A stretch of 64,000 nt of DNA. Origin: Prado023 sp963714995 (GTDB taxonomy: Bacteria; Actinomycetota; Actinomycetes; S36-B12; CAIYMF01). Location of the stretch: NCBI GenBank assembly GCA_963714995.1, contig CAVQQP010000017.1, forward strand, positions 496,001 to 560,000. Direction: 5' to 3'. A model generated the notes under the pieces. The model saw only the letters and a program-made list of their open reading frames with translations. It was not told the DNA's origin and made no database searches. Both the position numbers and the translations under genes were made by a program. How positions within the stretch are numbered: the first letter of the stretch is position 1; the number at the start of each line of letters is the position of its first letter. Shown here piece by piece: positions 7,671 through 17,171 of the stretch.

Positions 7671-9050
7671 ATGTCTGTTGTGTGCGAGCTCGAGGCGATC
7701 GAACGCCAGGTCGAGTACCTGACGGGAGGCGCGACGGACCCCGGGAGCCGGATGGACTCCGGGAGCCGGACCGAGCACGCGCGACGTCAGCCTCCCCCGG
7801 GCGAGCTGGGGGACGCGCTGCTTCGCCTCGGTCGGGTGGTGGAGCGGCTGGGGGCGTTGCGGGCGCTCTGGGCCGAGCAGTTCGAGGGTGGCTCCGAGTG
7901 GGCAGCTGATGGCGCCCGATCCGGGTCGGCGTGGATCGCCGCGAGGGCGACCGAGCATCCGTCGTCAGCGCGCGCCCGGATGCACGCCGGGCGCGACCTG
8001 CGTGCGTTGCCCCTGATGGCCGAGGCCGCCCTGCGGGGTGACGTCCGACTCGGCCATGTCCGGCTCCTCGTCGGAGCCGCCCGGGTGAAGCCACACCGGT
8101 GGGCTGCCCTCGCCGAGGTCGAGGAGCTGGCCACCAGGACGGCCGCCGAGCTCAGCGAGCCCAGGTTCGCGCGGTTCGTGGAGCGCTGGGCCGCCCTCGC
8201 CGACGCACACCACGACGCCTCGTTGCGCGCCCAAGGAATTGACGTCCCGGTCACGGACCATCGCGCCGCCGAGCAAGCCGAGCGCCGCGAGCTGTTCCTG
8301 TCCCGCTATGGCACGGACGGGATGTGGGCGCTGTCCGGGACCCTGGACACCGAGACCGGGCTGGCGCTGTCCATGGCCCTGGAATCGGTGTCCGAGGCGA
8401 TCCGCGGCGAGGACCGCGACCGGGACCTCGCCCAACTGCGTCACGACTCGCTCGCAGTCCTCCTCAGCGGCCAGCTCTCCGCCGGGCTCCCCGCCCACAA
8501 GGGCGTCCGACCACACATCATGGTCATCACGCGTGACAGTGACGCGCAGCCCTGCGCCGCCACCGCCGGCGCTGCCCCGCACCAGCGGGATCTCGCCGCC
8601 CCGTCGCAGGCCGAGCTTCTCGACCGCACAGACGGGACCTCCGGCGGGCTGTGGCTCACCGGCCTCGCCCGCCAGCGACTGTCCTGCGACGCCATCACGC
8701 AGTCGCTCACAGTCGACGCCGGCGGGATCCCGCTGCGACTCGGGCGATCCGCACGCGTCGTACCCCCGGCGCTGCGCAGGGTCATCGATATCCGCGATCG
8801 GCACTGCGCGTTCGCCGGCTGCTCCGCACCAGCAATGTGGTGCCAGGCCCACCACATGACCCACTGGGAGGACGGAGGCCCGACCGACGAACGGAACCTC
8901 GTGCTGGTCTGCCAGTTCCATCACACCGCCGTCCACGAACGCGGATTCACACTCCGATGGTCATCCGATGGCCACCAGATCGAGACCCTGCGACCCGACA
9001 GATCCGTGATCGTGATCCACGACGGACCGAAGCAGCTGGTACCGGGGTAG
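7671..9050 (+). CDS. DUF222 and HNH endonuclease domain protein
   Basis: 459 residues. A long helical DUF222 region (about residues 50-350) is followed by an HNH nuclease core at about 375-430: RDRHCAFAGC supplies the Cys ligands, CQAHHMTHW the His pair, and NLVLVCQFHH the final N and H motif. This family is often multicopy in high-GC actinobacteria, and its targets are unknown. It may be a mobile-element relic or a defence-linked nuclease. The ATG at 7671 is preceded by GGAAGGG. It is transcribed away from the SOS operon, and the shared intergenic region carries a LexA box, so indirect damage control is possible but not shown. Confidence 0.88.
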   Translation: MSVVCELEAIERQVEYLTGGATDPGSRMDSGSRTEHARRQPPPGELGDALLRLGRVVERLGALRALWAEQFEGGSEWAADGARSGSAWIAARATEHPSSARARMHAGRDLRALPLMAEAALRGDVRLGHVRLLVGAARVKPHRWAALAEVEELATRTAAELSEPRFARFVERWAALADAHHDASLRAQGIDVPVTDHRAAEQAERRELFLSRYGTDGMWALSGTLDTETGLALSMALESVSEAIRGEDRDRDLAQLRHDSLAVLLSGQLSAGLPAHKGVRPHIMVITRDSDAQPCAATAGAAPHQRDLAAPSQAELLDRTDGTSGGLWLTGLARQRLSCDAITQSLTVDAGGIPLRLGRSARVVPPALRRVIDIRDRHCAFAGCSAPAMWCQAHHMTHWEDGGPTDERNLVLVCQFHHTAVHERGFTLRWSSDGHQIETLRPDRSVIVIHDGPKQLVPG

Positions 9051-9144
9051 CACGGGTGCCGCCGTCACCGCGATGGCCTGCCGTCACTGCCGGGCACCAG
9101 GGGATCCGCTCCCCAGGTGCAACATCCTCCGGGATACTGGGTGC

Positions 9145-9858
9145 ATGCCCGAGACCCCTGCCGTGGTGAGCCTGCACGTGTGGGGGGTCCCCACCCGGCA
9201 CGTCCCCACGGCCATCACCCACATGGCCCGCCACCGGCGCGCTGTGCGCACCCTCCCCGGGGTCCGGTTCGCCAAGCTGCTGGGCACGGGGAACGGTCGT
9301 ACCTTCACCCCGCTGGATGCCGACGCCCACCACTGGGGGGTCCTGCTGTGCTGGGCAGACGGCCACGGACCGGAGCAGTTCGCCGGCTCCCGCGTGGCAC
9401 GGGACTGGGACCGGATCGCCGAGGAGTCCGCCACCTGGGTCATGCGACCGCTGAGCAGCCGGGGGTTCTGGGCGAAGCAGCAGCCGTTCGGCGACCCGGT
9501 CCCGGCCCGGTGGGACGGACCGATCGCGGCGATCACCCGCGGGCGGATCAAGCCCCGGATGTGGCGCACGTTCTGGAGCGCGGTGCCCCCCGTGGCCCTC
9601 GACGTCCGGGAGGGCGGGGGCCTCACGTTCGCGATGGGGATCGGAGAGGCACCCGTCGGGCTGCAGGGCACCTTCTCGACCTGGTCCGACGGCCCGGCCC
9701 TGTCGGCCTTCGCCTACCGCCGCCCCGCGCACCAGCAGGTGATCGCCCAGACCTCGCAGCTCGACTGGTACTCCGAGGAGCTGTTCGCGCGGTTCGCCCT
9801 GCTCTCGGCCGAGGGCACCGTGGCCGGCCGACCCGTCCCGGCACCGGCTGCCGCGTAG
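9145..9858 (+). CDS. spheroidene monooxygenase-like protein (CrtA family)
   Basis: 237 residues. The pattern RFAKLLGTGNGRTF, followed by HHWGVLLCW and a central WDGPIAAITRGRI, is that of the CrtA/spheroidene monooxygenase family, which adds keto groups to the psi end of acyclic carotenoids. The chosen start is the ATG at 9145; an in-frame ATG 72 bp upstream lacks support. Just upstream, ATACTGG resembles a -10 element, and there is no Shine-Dalgarno sequence. It leads the run of carotenoid-modifying genes that includes the CruF-like and glycosyltransferase genes, which supports a role in carotenoid decoration. The exact substrate is inferred. Confidence 0.78.
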   Translation: MPETPAVVSLHVWGVPTRHVPTAITHMARHRRAVRTLPGVRFAKLLGTGNGRTFTPLDADAHHWGVLLCWADGHGPEQFAGSRVARDWDRIAEESATWVMRPLSSRGFWAKQQPFGDPVPARWDGPIAAITRGRIKPRMWRTFWSAVPPVALDVREGGGLTFAMGIGEAPVGLQGTFSTWSDGPALSAFAYRRPAHQQVIAQTSQLDWYSEELFARFALLSAEGTVAGRPVPAPAAA

Positions 9859-9891
9859 GACCAGCTCAGCGCGCGGGCCCTGCGCCCGGCT

Positions 9892-9897
9892 TAGGAT
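9892..9897 (+). promoter_or_regulatory. -10 element, leaderless start for CruF-like gene
   Basis: TAGGAT ends 7 nt before the GTG at 9905, so transcription would begin at or next to the start codon. Confidence 0.6.
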
Positions 9898-9904
9898 CGA
9901 GGGC

Positions 9905-10699
9905 GTGGCCGCCACTGCACCTGCGATCGTGCGCGCGCTGCCGTGGGTTCTTGGCGCCGCCGGGGTCCTGTCCCAGATCATCTGGGTGCTGCTCCCCGAG
10001 GACATGCGTGACGCCGCCACCATCACCTCCGTACTCCTGCTGGCCGCGGCCGGCGCCTGCCACGCCGCAGTCCACCGGGGCATCGGCTGGGCAGCGCGCC
10101 TCTACGGGGCGACGGCGGCGATCGGGCTGGCGGTCGAGGCGATCGGAACCGCCACGGGGTACCCGTTCGGCGCCTATCGCTACGGCGAGCGGCTCGGGCC
10201 GATGCTGCTCGATGTCCCACTGCTGATCCCCCTGGCCTGGTGCATGGCCGCGTACCCGATGCTGTTGCTCGCCTGGCGGCTGGGGACCCGACGGTGGCAG
10301 GTGGTGCTGGTCGGTGCGTGGACCATCACGGCGTGGGACCTGTTCCTCGACCCGCAGATGGTCGGCGAGGGTCACTGGGCCTTCGCCGACCCGACCCCCG
10401 CCCTGCCCGGCTCCCCCGGCATCCCGCTGACCAACTACGCCGGCTGGTTCGTCACCGGCCTGCTCATCTTCTGGGTGCTGGACCACCTGCCCCGAACTCC
10501 CGCGGACGACCGGATGCCCCACCTGCTCATGCTCTGGATCTACGCCTCGAACGTGATGGCCGCGGCGGTGTTCTTCGGCCGGCCCGCGGTCGCCCTGTGG
10601 GGCGGGATCGCGATGGGCCTCACGGTGATCCCCTGGGCACGCCTGGTGGTCCCCGAGCTGCGACGTGCGCCGGACCACGGCCTGGTCGGGGCACGGTGA
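9905..10699 (+). CDS. carotenoid biosynthesis membrane protein, CruF-like (DUF422)
   Basis: 264 residues with about seven hydrophobic segments. The motif GYPFGAYRYGERLGP and the segment TAWDLFLDPQMV, followed by GIPLTNYAGWF, are typical of the DUF422/CruF family. Characterised members hydrate the C-1',2' double bond of acyclic carotenoid ends in cyanobacteria and Deinococcus. The likely reaction here is addition of a tertiary hydroxyl at a psi end in the membrane. Its stop overlaps the next gene's start (GTGA), so the glycosyltransferase is translationally coupled and is the likely next enzyme. Confidence 0.82.
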   Translation: MAATAPAIVRALPWVLGAAGVLSQIIWVLLPEDMRDAATITSVLLLAAAGACHAAVHRGIGWAARLYGATAAIGLAVEAIGTATGYPFGAYRYGERLGPMLLDVPLLIPLAWCMAAYPMLLLAWRLGTRRWQVVLVGAWTITAWDLFLDPQMVGEGHWAFADPTPALPGSPGIPLTNYAGWFVTGLLIFWVLDHLPRTPADDRMPHLLMLWIYASNVMAAAVFFGRPAVALWGGIAMGLTVIPWARLVVPELRRAPDHGLVGAR

Positions 10700-11889
10700 G
10701 ACCCGGACGCGCGACCGTCCTGGCCGCCACCGTCCTGGCCGCCGGGCTCACGGCCCACACCGCGTGGAACACCCGGCACCTGCGGATCGCCCCCGTGCCG
10801 GCCGTGGGCGATCCGATCGAGGCGGCCCGTGTGACCGTCCTGCTCCCCGCACGCGACGAGGCCCACAGGATCGAGCCGTGCCTGGCCGCGCTGCTGGCCC
10901 AGGACCACCCCGCCCTGCGCGTGATCGTCCTCGACGACGGATCGACCGACGGCACGGGCGACCTCGTCCGGGCCACGGTGGCGCGACGATCCCCGGTTCG
11001 AGGTGCTCGACGGCGGCCCCGAGCACCCCCCCGAGGGGTGGCTGGGCAAGCCCTGGGCGTGCCAGCGGCTGGCCGATGCCGCCCTGGCCGATGCCGCCCT
11101 GGACGACCCGCACCGGACCTCCTGCTGTTCCTGGACGCGGACGTGGTCCTGGCCCCCGACGCGGTGCGCCGGATCGCCGGCCTCATGCGTGACTCCGGCC
11201 TCGACCTGGCCAGCCCCTACCCGCGCCAGACCGCGATCACCGCGGCCGAGCGGCTCGTCCAGCCCCTGCTGCAGTGGTCGTGGCTGACGACCCTGCCGCT
11301 GGGCCTGGCCGAGGACTCCCCGCGGCCCTCGCTCACCGCAGCCAACGGCCAGGTGCTGGCGATCACGCCGGGGGCCCACCGGCGGTCGGGCGGCCACCGG
11401 ACGGTGCGCCACGAGGTCCTGGAGGACATCGCCCTGGCCCGTGCGGTCAAGGCCGCCGGCGGGCGGGCCACCGTCACCGACGGCACCGACCTGGCCACCT
11501 GCCGGATGTACACCAGCGCAGAGGAGCTCATCGACGGGTACACGAAGTCGCTGTGGGCGGCGTTCGGATCCCCGATGGGCTCCGCCGGGGCGACCGCGCT
11601 GCTGACGTTCACCTACGTGCTGCCGCCGGCCGCGGCGCTCCTGGCCAGGACGCCCGGGACCCGTGCACTGGGAGCGGTCGGCTACGCGGCCGGGGTGGCC
11701 GGGCGGGTCCTGGTCGCCCGGCGAACGGGCGGGCGGGCGGCGGACTCGTGGTCGCACCCCCTGTCGATCCTGGCCCTCGACGGCCTCACCGCGCTGTCGT
11801 GGTGGCGCCACGAGCGCGGCCAGCTGGCCTGGAAGGGCCGCCACGTGCACATCACCGCAGGGCCATCGCCCGCTCGGACATCGCGGTGA
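10696..11889 (+). CDS. family 2 glycosyltransferase for carotenoids (CruG-like), with two compensating frameshifts
   Basis: About 397 residues: an N-terminal GT2 domain (VTVLLPARDEA, IVLDDGSTDGT, LLFLDADVVL) followed by C-terminal membrane segments. From about base 10984 to 11115 the main frame reads as an Arg/Pro-rich stretch. The neighbouring frame there encodes the conserved motif GWLGKPWACQRLA, so one extra base near 10984 and one missing base near 11114 appear to cancel out. As written, 44 residues are wrong although no stop appears. The family transfers a sugar to a carotenoid hydroxyl, here presumably the one made by the CruF-like enzyme. The GTG start overlaps the upstream stop, and the 3' end overlaps the convergent GMC gene by 38 bp. 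Confidence 0.8.
   Translation: MRPGRATVLAATVLAAGLTAHTAWNTRHLRIAPVPAVGDPIEAARVTVLLPARDEAHRIEPCLAALLAQDHPALRVIVLDDGSTDGTGDLVRATVARRSPVRGARRRPRAPPRGVAGQALGVPAAGRCRPGRCRPGRPAPDLLLFLDADVVLAPDAVRRIAGLMRDSGLDLASPYPRQTAITAAERLVQPLLQWSWLTTLPLGLAEDSPRPSLTAANGQVLAITPGAHRRSGGHRTVRHEVLEDIALARAVKAAGGRATVTDGTDLATCRMYTSAEELIDGYTKSLWAAFGSPMGSAGATALLTFTYVLPPAAALLARTPGTRALGAVGYAAGVAGRVLVARRTGGRAADSWSHPLSILALDGLTALSWWRHERGQLAWKGRHVHITAGPSPARTSR
11072..11101 (+). repeat. perfect 15-bp tandem duplication
   Basis: GCCGATGCCGCCCTG occurs twice in succession (11072-11086 and 11087-11101), inside the frameshifted part of the glycosyltransferase. It encodes ADAAL twice in the presumed true frame, and its length keeps the frame. 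Confidence 0.85.
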
Positions 11890-13385
11890 TCGTCAGCGCC
11901 GGGTTCACGCCGATGTTCGCCGGAACGACGCTGCCATCGAGCACCCGCAGGTCCTCGTACACGTCCCCGCCCGCGGTGGCGAAGACACGGTGCGCACTGT
12001 CGACCACGCCCTCGGCCGGCGAGTCGGCGATCACCACCCCGCCGAGGATGTGCGCGGTCGACCCGACGCCGAGCACCGGATCGAGCAGCGTCCCGTAGGC
12101 CGTCCCCCCGCTGGCCCGCGCCACGGCGCTCGCGGCGGCGTTCGCCTGCGGCAGGTAGGTCGGGATGGCCGGGGCACCCGGGGCCAGCCGCGAGCGCAGG
12201 CCCCACCCCAGCGGCCCTCGCCGCAGTCGGAGGGACAGCTCGTTGTCGTCATGCTGCATGACGGTCAGGACCGTGACGCGCCGGTGCCAGTCGCGCGCCC
12301 GCGCGTTGGCGGTGGCCCCGGCCGGATCCCGCAGGATCGCCCGCACGGTGGCCCGCGCCCGTGAGCCCTGGGTGTCGCCCTGCACGAGCGGAGACACATA
12401 CCAGCGCATGAACCCGAAGGAGCGCGGGAACCGGTTGTTGGTGACGTGGGTCAGCTCATCGGGATGGAAGTCGCTGCTGATCGTCGCGCCGTCGGTGACG
12501 TCCACCCCGCCGCGCGGCTGCAGCACGGCGGTGAACGCCTCCGAGTTGGTGCGCACATGCTCCCCCAGGGCCGGCGAGGCCCAGGGCAGCGTCCGCCAGC
12601 GATCCCGCGAGGCCAACAGCAGCTCGGTCGTGCCCAGGACGCCCGCGCTGAGGACGACCTCGCGCGCGGTGACGCTCCCCGCGGAGGCGCCACGACGCAG
12701 CGGGTCGGCGAGGTCCAGTCGCCAGCCACCCCCCGCCAGCCGCGCCAGCCGCACGACCTTCGATCGCGGCCGCACCTGCGCGCCGAGCTCCTCAGCCCGG
12801 GCCAGGTAGGTCCGGTCGATGCTGTTCTTCGCGCCGTGCGGGCAGCCGGTGATGCACGCCCCGCACCGGACGCAGTCGGCGAAGGAGATCCCCTGCGGGG
12901 TGGGCGCGAACGTCCCCGCCACCCCGAGGTCGGTCGCCGCCGACCTTCAGCCAGGCGTCCTGGGCGCCCGCGTGCGGGTTCGTCTGGCGGCCCAGCATCC
13001 CGGATGCGGTGTCGTAGTGCGGGGCCAGCTCGGCCGCCCAGTCCACCCCGGTGGCCACCCAGCCGGGCGCCTCCCAGGCGTCGGGCTTCGGGTGCAGCAG
13101 CACACCCGCATAGACGATCGATCCGCCCCCGACGCCCACTCCGTGCACGATCATCACGTGCCGCAGCAGCGTCTGCTGGAAGTACCCGTGCAGCCGGGCC
13201 CGGGGCTCCCAGAGGAGGTCGCGCGTCCGGCGGCCCCCGGCCTCCAGGTCCTCGGGGGTCAGTCGACGCCCCTGCTCGAGGACCACCACCGAGCGTCCGG
13301 CCTGCGCATGGCGCAGCGCCGCCACGCCACCACCGAATCCCGAACCCACGATCGCGACGTCGACATCCCACCGGTTCACCCCCAC
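11852..13385 (-). CDS. GMC-type FAD oxidoreductase, apparent frameshift at ~12941
   Basis: The N-terminal half (13385 to ~12942) has the FAD-binding Rossmann motif VAIVGSGFGGG and the GMC signature GVGVGGGSIVY. The C-terminal half (~12940 to 11852) begins with TFAPTPQG, holds the four-Cys segment CVRCGACITGC, and ends with NIGVNPALTITAMSE, which is typical of GMC and cholesterol-oxidase-like enzymes. One extra base at 12941 separates them; removing it reads KVAATDLGVAGTF. The start is GTG/ATG at about 13385. Total length (~510 aa) is normal. It is flanked on both sides by carotenoid genes, so it may oxidise a carotenoid alcohol, but this is inference from position only. Confidence 0.8.
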
Positions 13386-13445
13386 AGCCTCGCGCGTGGG
13401 TGGCCCTGATGCGATCCGGGGGACCGCCGCCCGTCGGGGCCCACG

Positions 13446-13451
13446 TAGGGT
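13446..13451 (+). promoter_or_regulatory. -10 element, leaderless start for CrtI-like gene
   Basis: TAGGGT with an 8-nt gap to the ATG at 13460 and no Shine-Dalgarno sequence. Confidence 0.6.
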
Positions 13452-13459
13452 TGCCGGTC

Positions 13460-14956
13460 ATGGCACGCATCATCGTGATCGGCGCCGGCATGGGCGGGAT
13501 GGCCGCGGCGGCCAGGCTCCGGGTCAAGGGCCATGACGTCACCGTGATCGAGGCCGGCGACACCCACGGCGGCAAGCTGGGCACGTTCCGCCGCGACGGG
13601 TTCGCCTTCGACACCGGTCCCAGCCTGTTCACGATCCCGGCCGTCTACCGCGACCTGTTCCTCAAGACCGGCGGACCGCTGGAGGACAGCGTCGAGCTCG
13701 TCCCCCTCGACCCGGGCTTCACCTACCGGTTCGCCGACGGCGCGACGCTGCCGATGCCCGGGGTCGGGGTCGGGATGGGCGCGGCGGCGATGGGCGACGC
13801 CTTCGGCGGGCAGTCCGCCGACCAGTGGCGCGCGCTGATGGAGCGGGCGGGGCGGATGTGGGCAGTCACCCGCCGCCCGTTCCTGGAGTCACCGCTCACC
13901 GGCGCCCGCGACCTCATCCCCCTGGCTCGCGACCTGGGCGCCGTGCGCACGGTCGCGCCGTGGCAGACCCTGCGCGGCCTCGGGCACGGGACCCTGACCG
14001 ACTGGCGGGCCCGGCAGGTGTTCGACCGGTACGCCACCTACTCCGGATCGGACCCGCGCCGCGCACCCGCCGTGCTGGCCACGATCCCCTACGTCGAGGC
14101 CACGTTCGGCGCCTGGCACATCGCCGGCGGACTGCGCTCCCTCGGTGACGCCCTGCGCGCCCGGCTCGACGAGCGGGGAGTCACGGTGCGCCTGTCCACG
14201 GCGGCCACCCGGATCCTGCTCTCCGGGGACCGCGTCTCCGGTGTGGAGGTGGCCGGCGGCGAGGTCCTGCCCGCCGACGTGGTCGTGGCGAATGCCGACG
14301 CCCGCCATGTGTACGGCCATCTGCTCGGCGACCGGGCCCCGCGCGGGCCGGTGCGCAGGCTCGCCCGGGCCACCCCCTCGCTGTCGGGGTTCGTGCTGCT
14401 GCTGGCCGTCCAGGGCCGCACGCCCGGGCTGACCCACAACAACGTGTGGTTCCCCCGTGAGTACGACCCGGAGTTCGACGCCATCTTCTCCCGCCACCCC
14501 CGGCCGGTCGACGACCCGACGATCTACGCCTGCGTGCCCGACGACCCGGGCATGCGCCCCGAGGACGGCGAGGCCTGGTTCGTGCTGGTCAACGCCCCGC
14601 GGCACTCCCCCGGGGGGCGGGTGCCCGGCACCATCGACTGGGACGCTCCCGGCCTGGCCGACTCGTACGCGGACAGGGTCCTGGCGCGCCTGGCCGAGCG
14701 GGGCACCGACCTGGCCGGTCGCGTCCTCTGGCGCGAGCTGCGCACCCCCGCCGACCTCGAGCGGGCGACCGGCGCACCCGGCGGGGCGATCTACGGGACC
14801 TCGTCGAACGGGGCGCGGGCCGCCTTCCTGCGCCCGCAGAACGCATCGCCGGTTCCCGGGCTGTTCCTCGTCGGTGGCTCCGCCCACCCCGGCGGCGGGC
14901 TGCCGCTGGTCGGGATGTCCGCCGAGATCGTGGCCACCCTGGTCGGGCGGGCCTGA
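13460..14956 (+). CDS. CrtI/CrtD-family carotenoid desaturase (first copy)
   Basis: 498 residues. The dinucleotide-binding motif VIGAGMGGMAAAARL starts at residue 5, and the segments GGKLGTF and FDTGPSLFTIP are the usual CrtI-family features. The C-terminal FAD motif LFLVGGSAHPGGGLPLVGMSAE is complete. It differs clearly from the second crtI at 19852. Given its position beside the CruF-like and glycosyltransferase genes, it is more likely a CrtD-like 3,4-desaturase of hydroxylated ends than the main phytoene desaturase. The membrane-associated location and FAD cofactor are family knowledge; the assignment to end-group desaturation is inference. Confidence 0.85.
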   Translation: MARIIVIGAGMGGMAAAARLRVKGHDVTVIEAGDTHGGKLGTFRRDGFAFDTGPSLFTIPAVYRDLFLKTGGPLEDSVELVPLDPGFTYRFADGATLPMPGVGVGMGAAAMGDAFGGQSADQWRALMERAGRMWAVTRRPFLESPLTGARDLIPLARDLGAVRTVAPWQTLRGLGHGTLTDWRARQVFDRYATYSGSDPRRAPAVLATIPYVEATFGAWHIAGGLRSLGDALRARLDERGVTVRLSTAATRILLSGDRVSGVEVAGGEVLPADVVVANADARHVYGHLLGDRAPRGPVRRLARATPSLSGFVLLLAVQGRTPGLTHNNVWFPREYDPEFDAIFSRHPRPVDDPTIYACVPDDPGMRPEDGEAWFVLVNAPRHSPGGRVPGTIDWDAPGLADSYADRVLARLAERGTDLAGRVLWRELRTPADLERATGAPGGAIYGTSSNGARAAFLRPQNASPVPGLFLVGGSAHPGGGLPLVGMSAEIVATLVGRA

Positions 14957-14976
14957 GCGTCGCCCGCCCTGCCCGG

Positions 14977-16516
14977 TCAGTCCCCGGGGCCCGTATCCGT
15001 CCACCCGGCCAGTCGGCCGACACGGGACACCGACTGCAGTGCCCGCTCCGTGGCCGCCCGGGCCTGCAGGGTGCTGACGATGAGCAGCCGGTCCCCGACC
15101 TTGATCCGGGTCGTGCGGTCGGGCACGAGCGTGTGGCCGCTGCGGACCACGAGTGAGACCACAGCTCCGAAGGGCAGCGGCAGCTCGCTGATGTAGGTGC
15201 CGGCCACCCTCGACCCGGCGGGGATGTCCAGGTCGAGCAGGACCGCCTGCATGGTGTCCAGGGGCGCGGCCTCGACCGTCAGCTCCCCCACCTGCTCGGT
15301 GCGCACGAGTCCCAGCCGCCGCCCCAGCATCGGCATGGTCGGCGCCTGCAGCAGCGTGAGCAGGATCACCAGCAGCAGCGTCACGTCGAAGATCAGCTCG
15401 CCGTCGGGCACGTCGGATCCCAGCGGGATGGTCGCGAAGATGATGGGGACCGCCCCGCGCAGGCCGGCCCACGACGACGAACGCCACCCACTGCCAGGGC
15501 ATCGGCTCGGTCCGGCTGCGCCGGGTGACCCACCCGGGGCGCAGGAACGGACCCAGGGACGCCAGCACGCTCAGCGGGCGCGCGACCACCAGCAGCAGCC
15601 CGCCGGCGAGCAGCGCGATCCCGACCGACTCCCACAGGCGGCTGGGGACGGCCAGCAGGCCGAGCATGACGAACAGGCCGATCTGCACCGTCCAGGCCAG
15701 CCCCTCGATGAAGCCGAGCACCGAGCGGCGGTGCGGCAGCGGGGATGCGGCCATGATCAGGGCGACCACGTACACCGCGGCGAACCCGGAGGTGTGCAGG
15801 ACCACCGCCAACCCGTAGGCGAGCATGAGCAGCGCGATCACGGCAACCGGGTAGAGCCCGGATGCCGGCAGCGCCAGCCTGGGCAGCAGCCAGCGGGCGA
15901 ACAGCCCGACGAGCACCCCCACGATCAGCCCACCCACGAGCTCGGCGACCACCACGATCGGGATCAGCCACACCGGCATGTCACTGCCGACCGTGGTCGT
16001 GAGCAGCACCACCAGCACGACGACCGGCGCGTCGTTGAGCCCGGACTCGGCCTCGATGAGGGTCTGCAGCCGGGAGGGCAGCCGCAACCCCCGGGCCACG
16101 GTGAAGACCGCCGCCGCATCGGTCGGGGCCAGGACGGCGGCGATCAGCACGGCGGTGCGCAGGTCCATCCCCGTGATCCAGTGCAGCGGCCAGGCCACGA
16201 GCATGATGCTGAGCGCCACGCCGAGGGTGGCCAGCAGGGCTGCCGGCACGGCCACCGGGCGCACGGTGGCGGTCCGCGTGGTCAACCCGCCCTCAGCCAG
16301 GATGATGACCAGCCCTGCGTACCCCAAGGCCGTGGCCAGCTCGGCGTCGTTGAAGACGATCCCGCCCGGTCCGTCCTCGCCGAGCACCAGGCCCAGCCCG
16401 AGGTAGAAGAGGAGGCCGGGCATCCCGAACCGCTCGGCCACCCGCACGCCACCCACCGCGGCCAGCACGATCACCGCAACGACCAGGCTGATCTGTGCAG
16501 CCTGCTCGGCATCCAT
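14977..16516 (-). CDS. potassium/proton antiporter (NhaP2/CvrA type) with TrkA-C domain, apparent frameshift at ~15472
   Basis: The N-terminal part (16516 to ~15473) is a CPA1-type exchanger with about 12 membrane segments and the motif VLAPTDAAAVFTVARG. The C-terminal part (~15471 to 14977) completes the last helices and adds a cytoplasmic TrkA-C-like domain (RVAGTYISEL, TRIKVGDRLLIV). One extra base at 15472 breaks the frame in the conserved segment that should read WAGLRGAVPI. It would exchange K+ or Na+ for H+ across the membrane. The ATG at 16516 overlaps the upstream stop (TGATG), so it is coupled to the phosphatidyltransferase gene. Confidence 0.85.
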
Positions 16517-17169
16517 CAGCGACCGCCGCCGAGCGTGCGACGGACCACGACCAGCAGCTGCACCAGCCCGATCACCCCGAGCCCCACGAGGGCCCACGCG
16601 CCGAGGGTCGCCCAGCCCGGATCGTCCTGCGGTCGGGCGACGCCCGCCAGCAGGGACATGACCACCACGATCACGCGGGTGGGCCGCTCGTTGAGCGTCA
16701 GCACCCCGACCTCGGTCATCCCAGCACCGCCGGCGCGGGCCCGTGCGTACTCCTGCAGCCAGCAGAGGCCGACAGCGGCCACGCACACGGAGGCCGGCGC
16801 CCCGACCACCCAGAGCGTGGCGACGAAGGCCGCGTCGCTGATCCGGTCGGCGACCGCGTCGAGCACGGCCCCCCACCGGCTCGTGCGTCCGGTCATCACC
16901 GCCACCGCCCCGTCGAGGGAGTCGACGAGCCCGCTCAGCGCGATCACCAGCGCAGCGACCAGGGCGCCCCCTCGGCCGAGCGAGGCGAGCAGCGGCGCCG
17001 AGCAGGCGATCAGGAGCCCGAGGAGCGTGACCGCATCCGGGGGCACCCGACGCCGTGCGAGCGGCGAGGCCACGGCATGCACGATCCGCAACCATCCACC
17101 GACAACACCCGTCGGGCGGGCACCACCATGCAGCGTCGACCACTGCTGCAGGTAGGCGTCGCGGTCCAT
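16516..17169 (-). CDS. CDP-alcohol phosphatidyltransferase family protein
   Basis: 217 residues with about six hydrophobic segments. The family signature D-x2-DG-x2-AR-x8-G-x3-D-x3-D is present as DSLDGAVAV...WGAVLDAVAD: all acidic residues are kept, but the conserved Arg is Val. Enzymes of this family join CDP-diacylglycerol or a CDP-alcohol to a second alcohol in phospholipid synthesis. The substrate is unknown here, and the Arg change could affect activity. The start is ATG at 17169, 2 bp after the SIMPL gene's stop, and its stop overlaps the antiporter start, so the three form an operon. Confidence 0.8.
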   Translation of the reverse strand: MDRDAYLQQWSTLHGGARPTGVVGGWLRIVHAVASPLARRRVPPDAVTLLGLLIACSAPLLASLGRGGALVAALVIALSGLVDSLDGAVAVMTGRTSRWGAVLDAVADRISDAAFVATLWVVGAPASVCVAAVGLCWLQEYARARAGGAGMTEVGVLTLNERPTRVIVVVMSLLAGVARPQDDPGWATLGAWALVGLGVIGLVQLLVVVRRTLGGGR

Positions 17170-17171
17170 GG

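Noticed and set aside
11003..11287. Separate short gene inside the glycosyltransferase
   Set aside because: It is the true frame of the glycosyltransferase between two frameshifts, not an independent gene.
12792..13385. Short NAD/FAD-binding protein separate from the GMC gene
   Set aside because: Its motifs continue in the next frame after a single extra base, so both parts are one GMC oxidoreductase.
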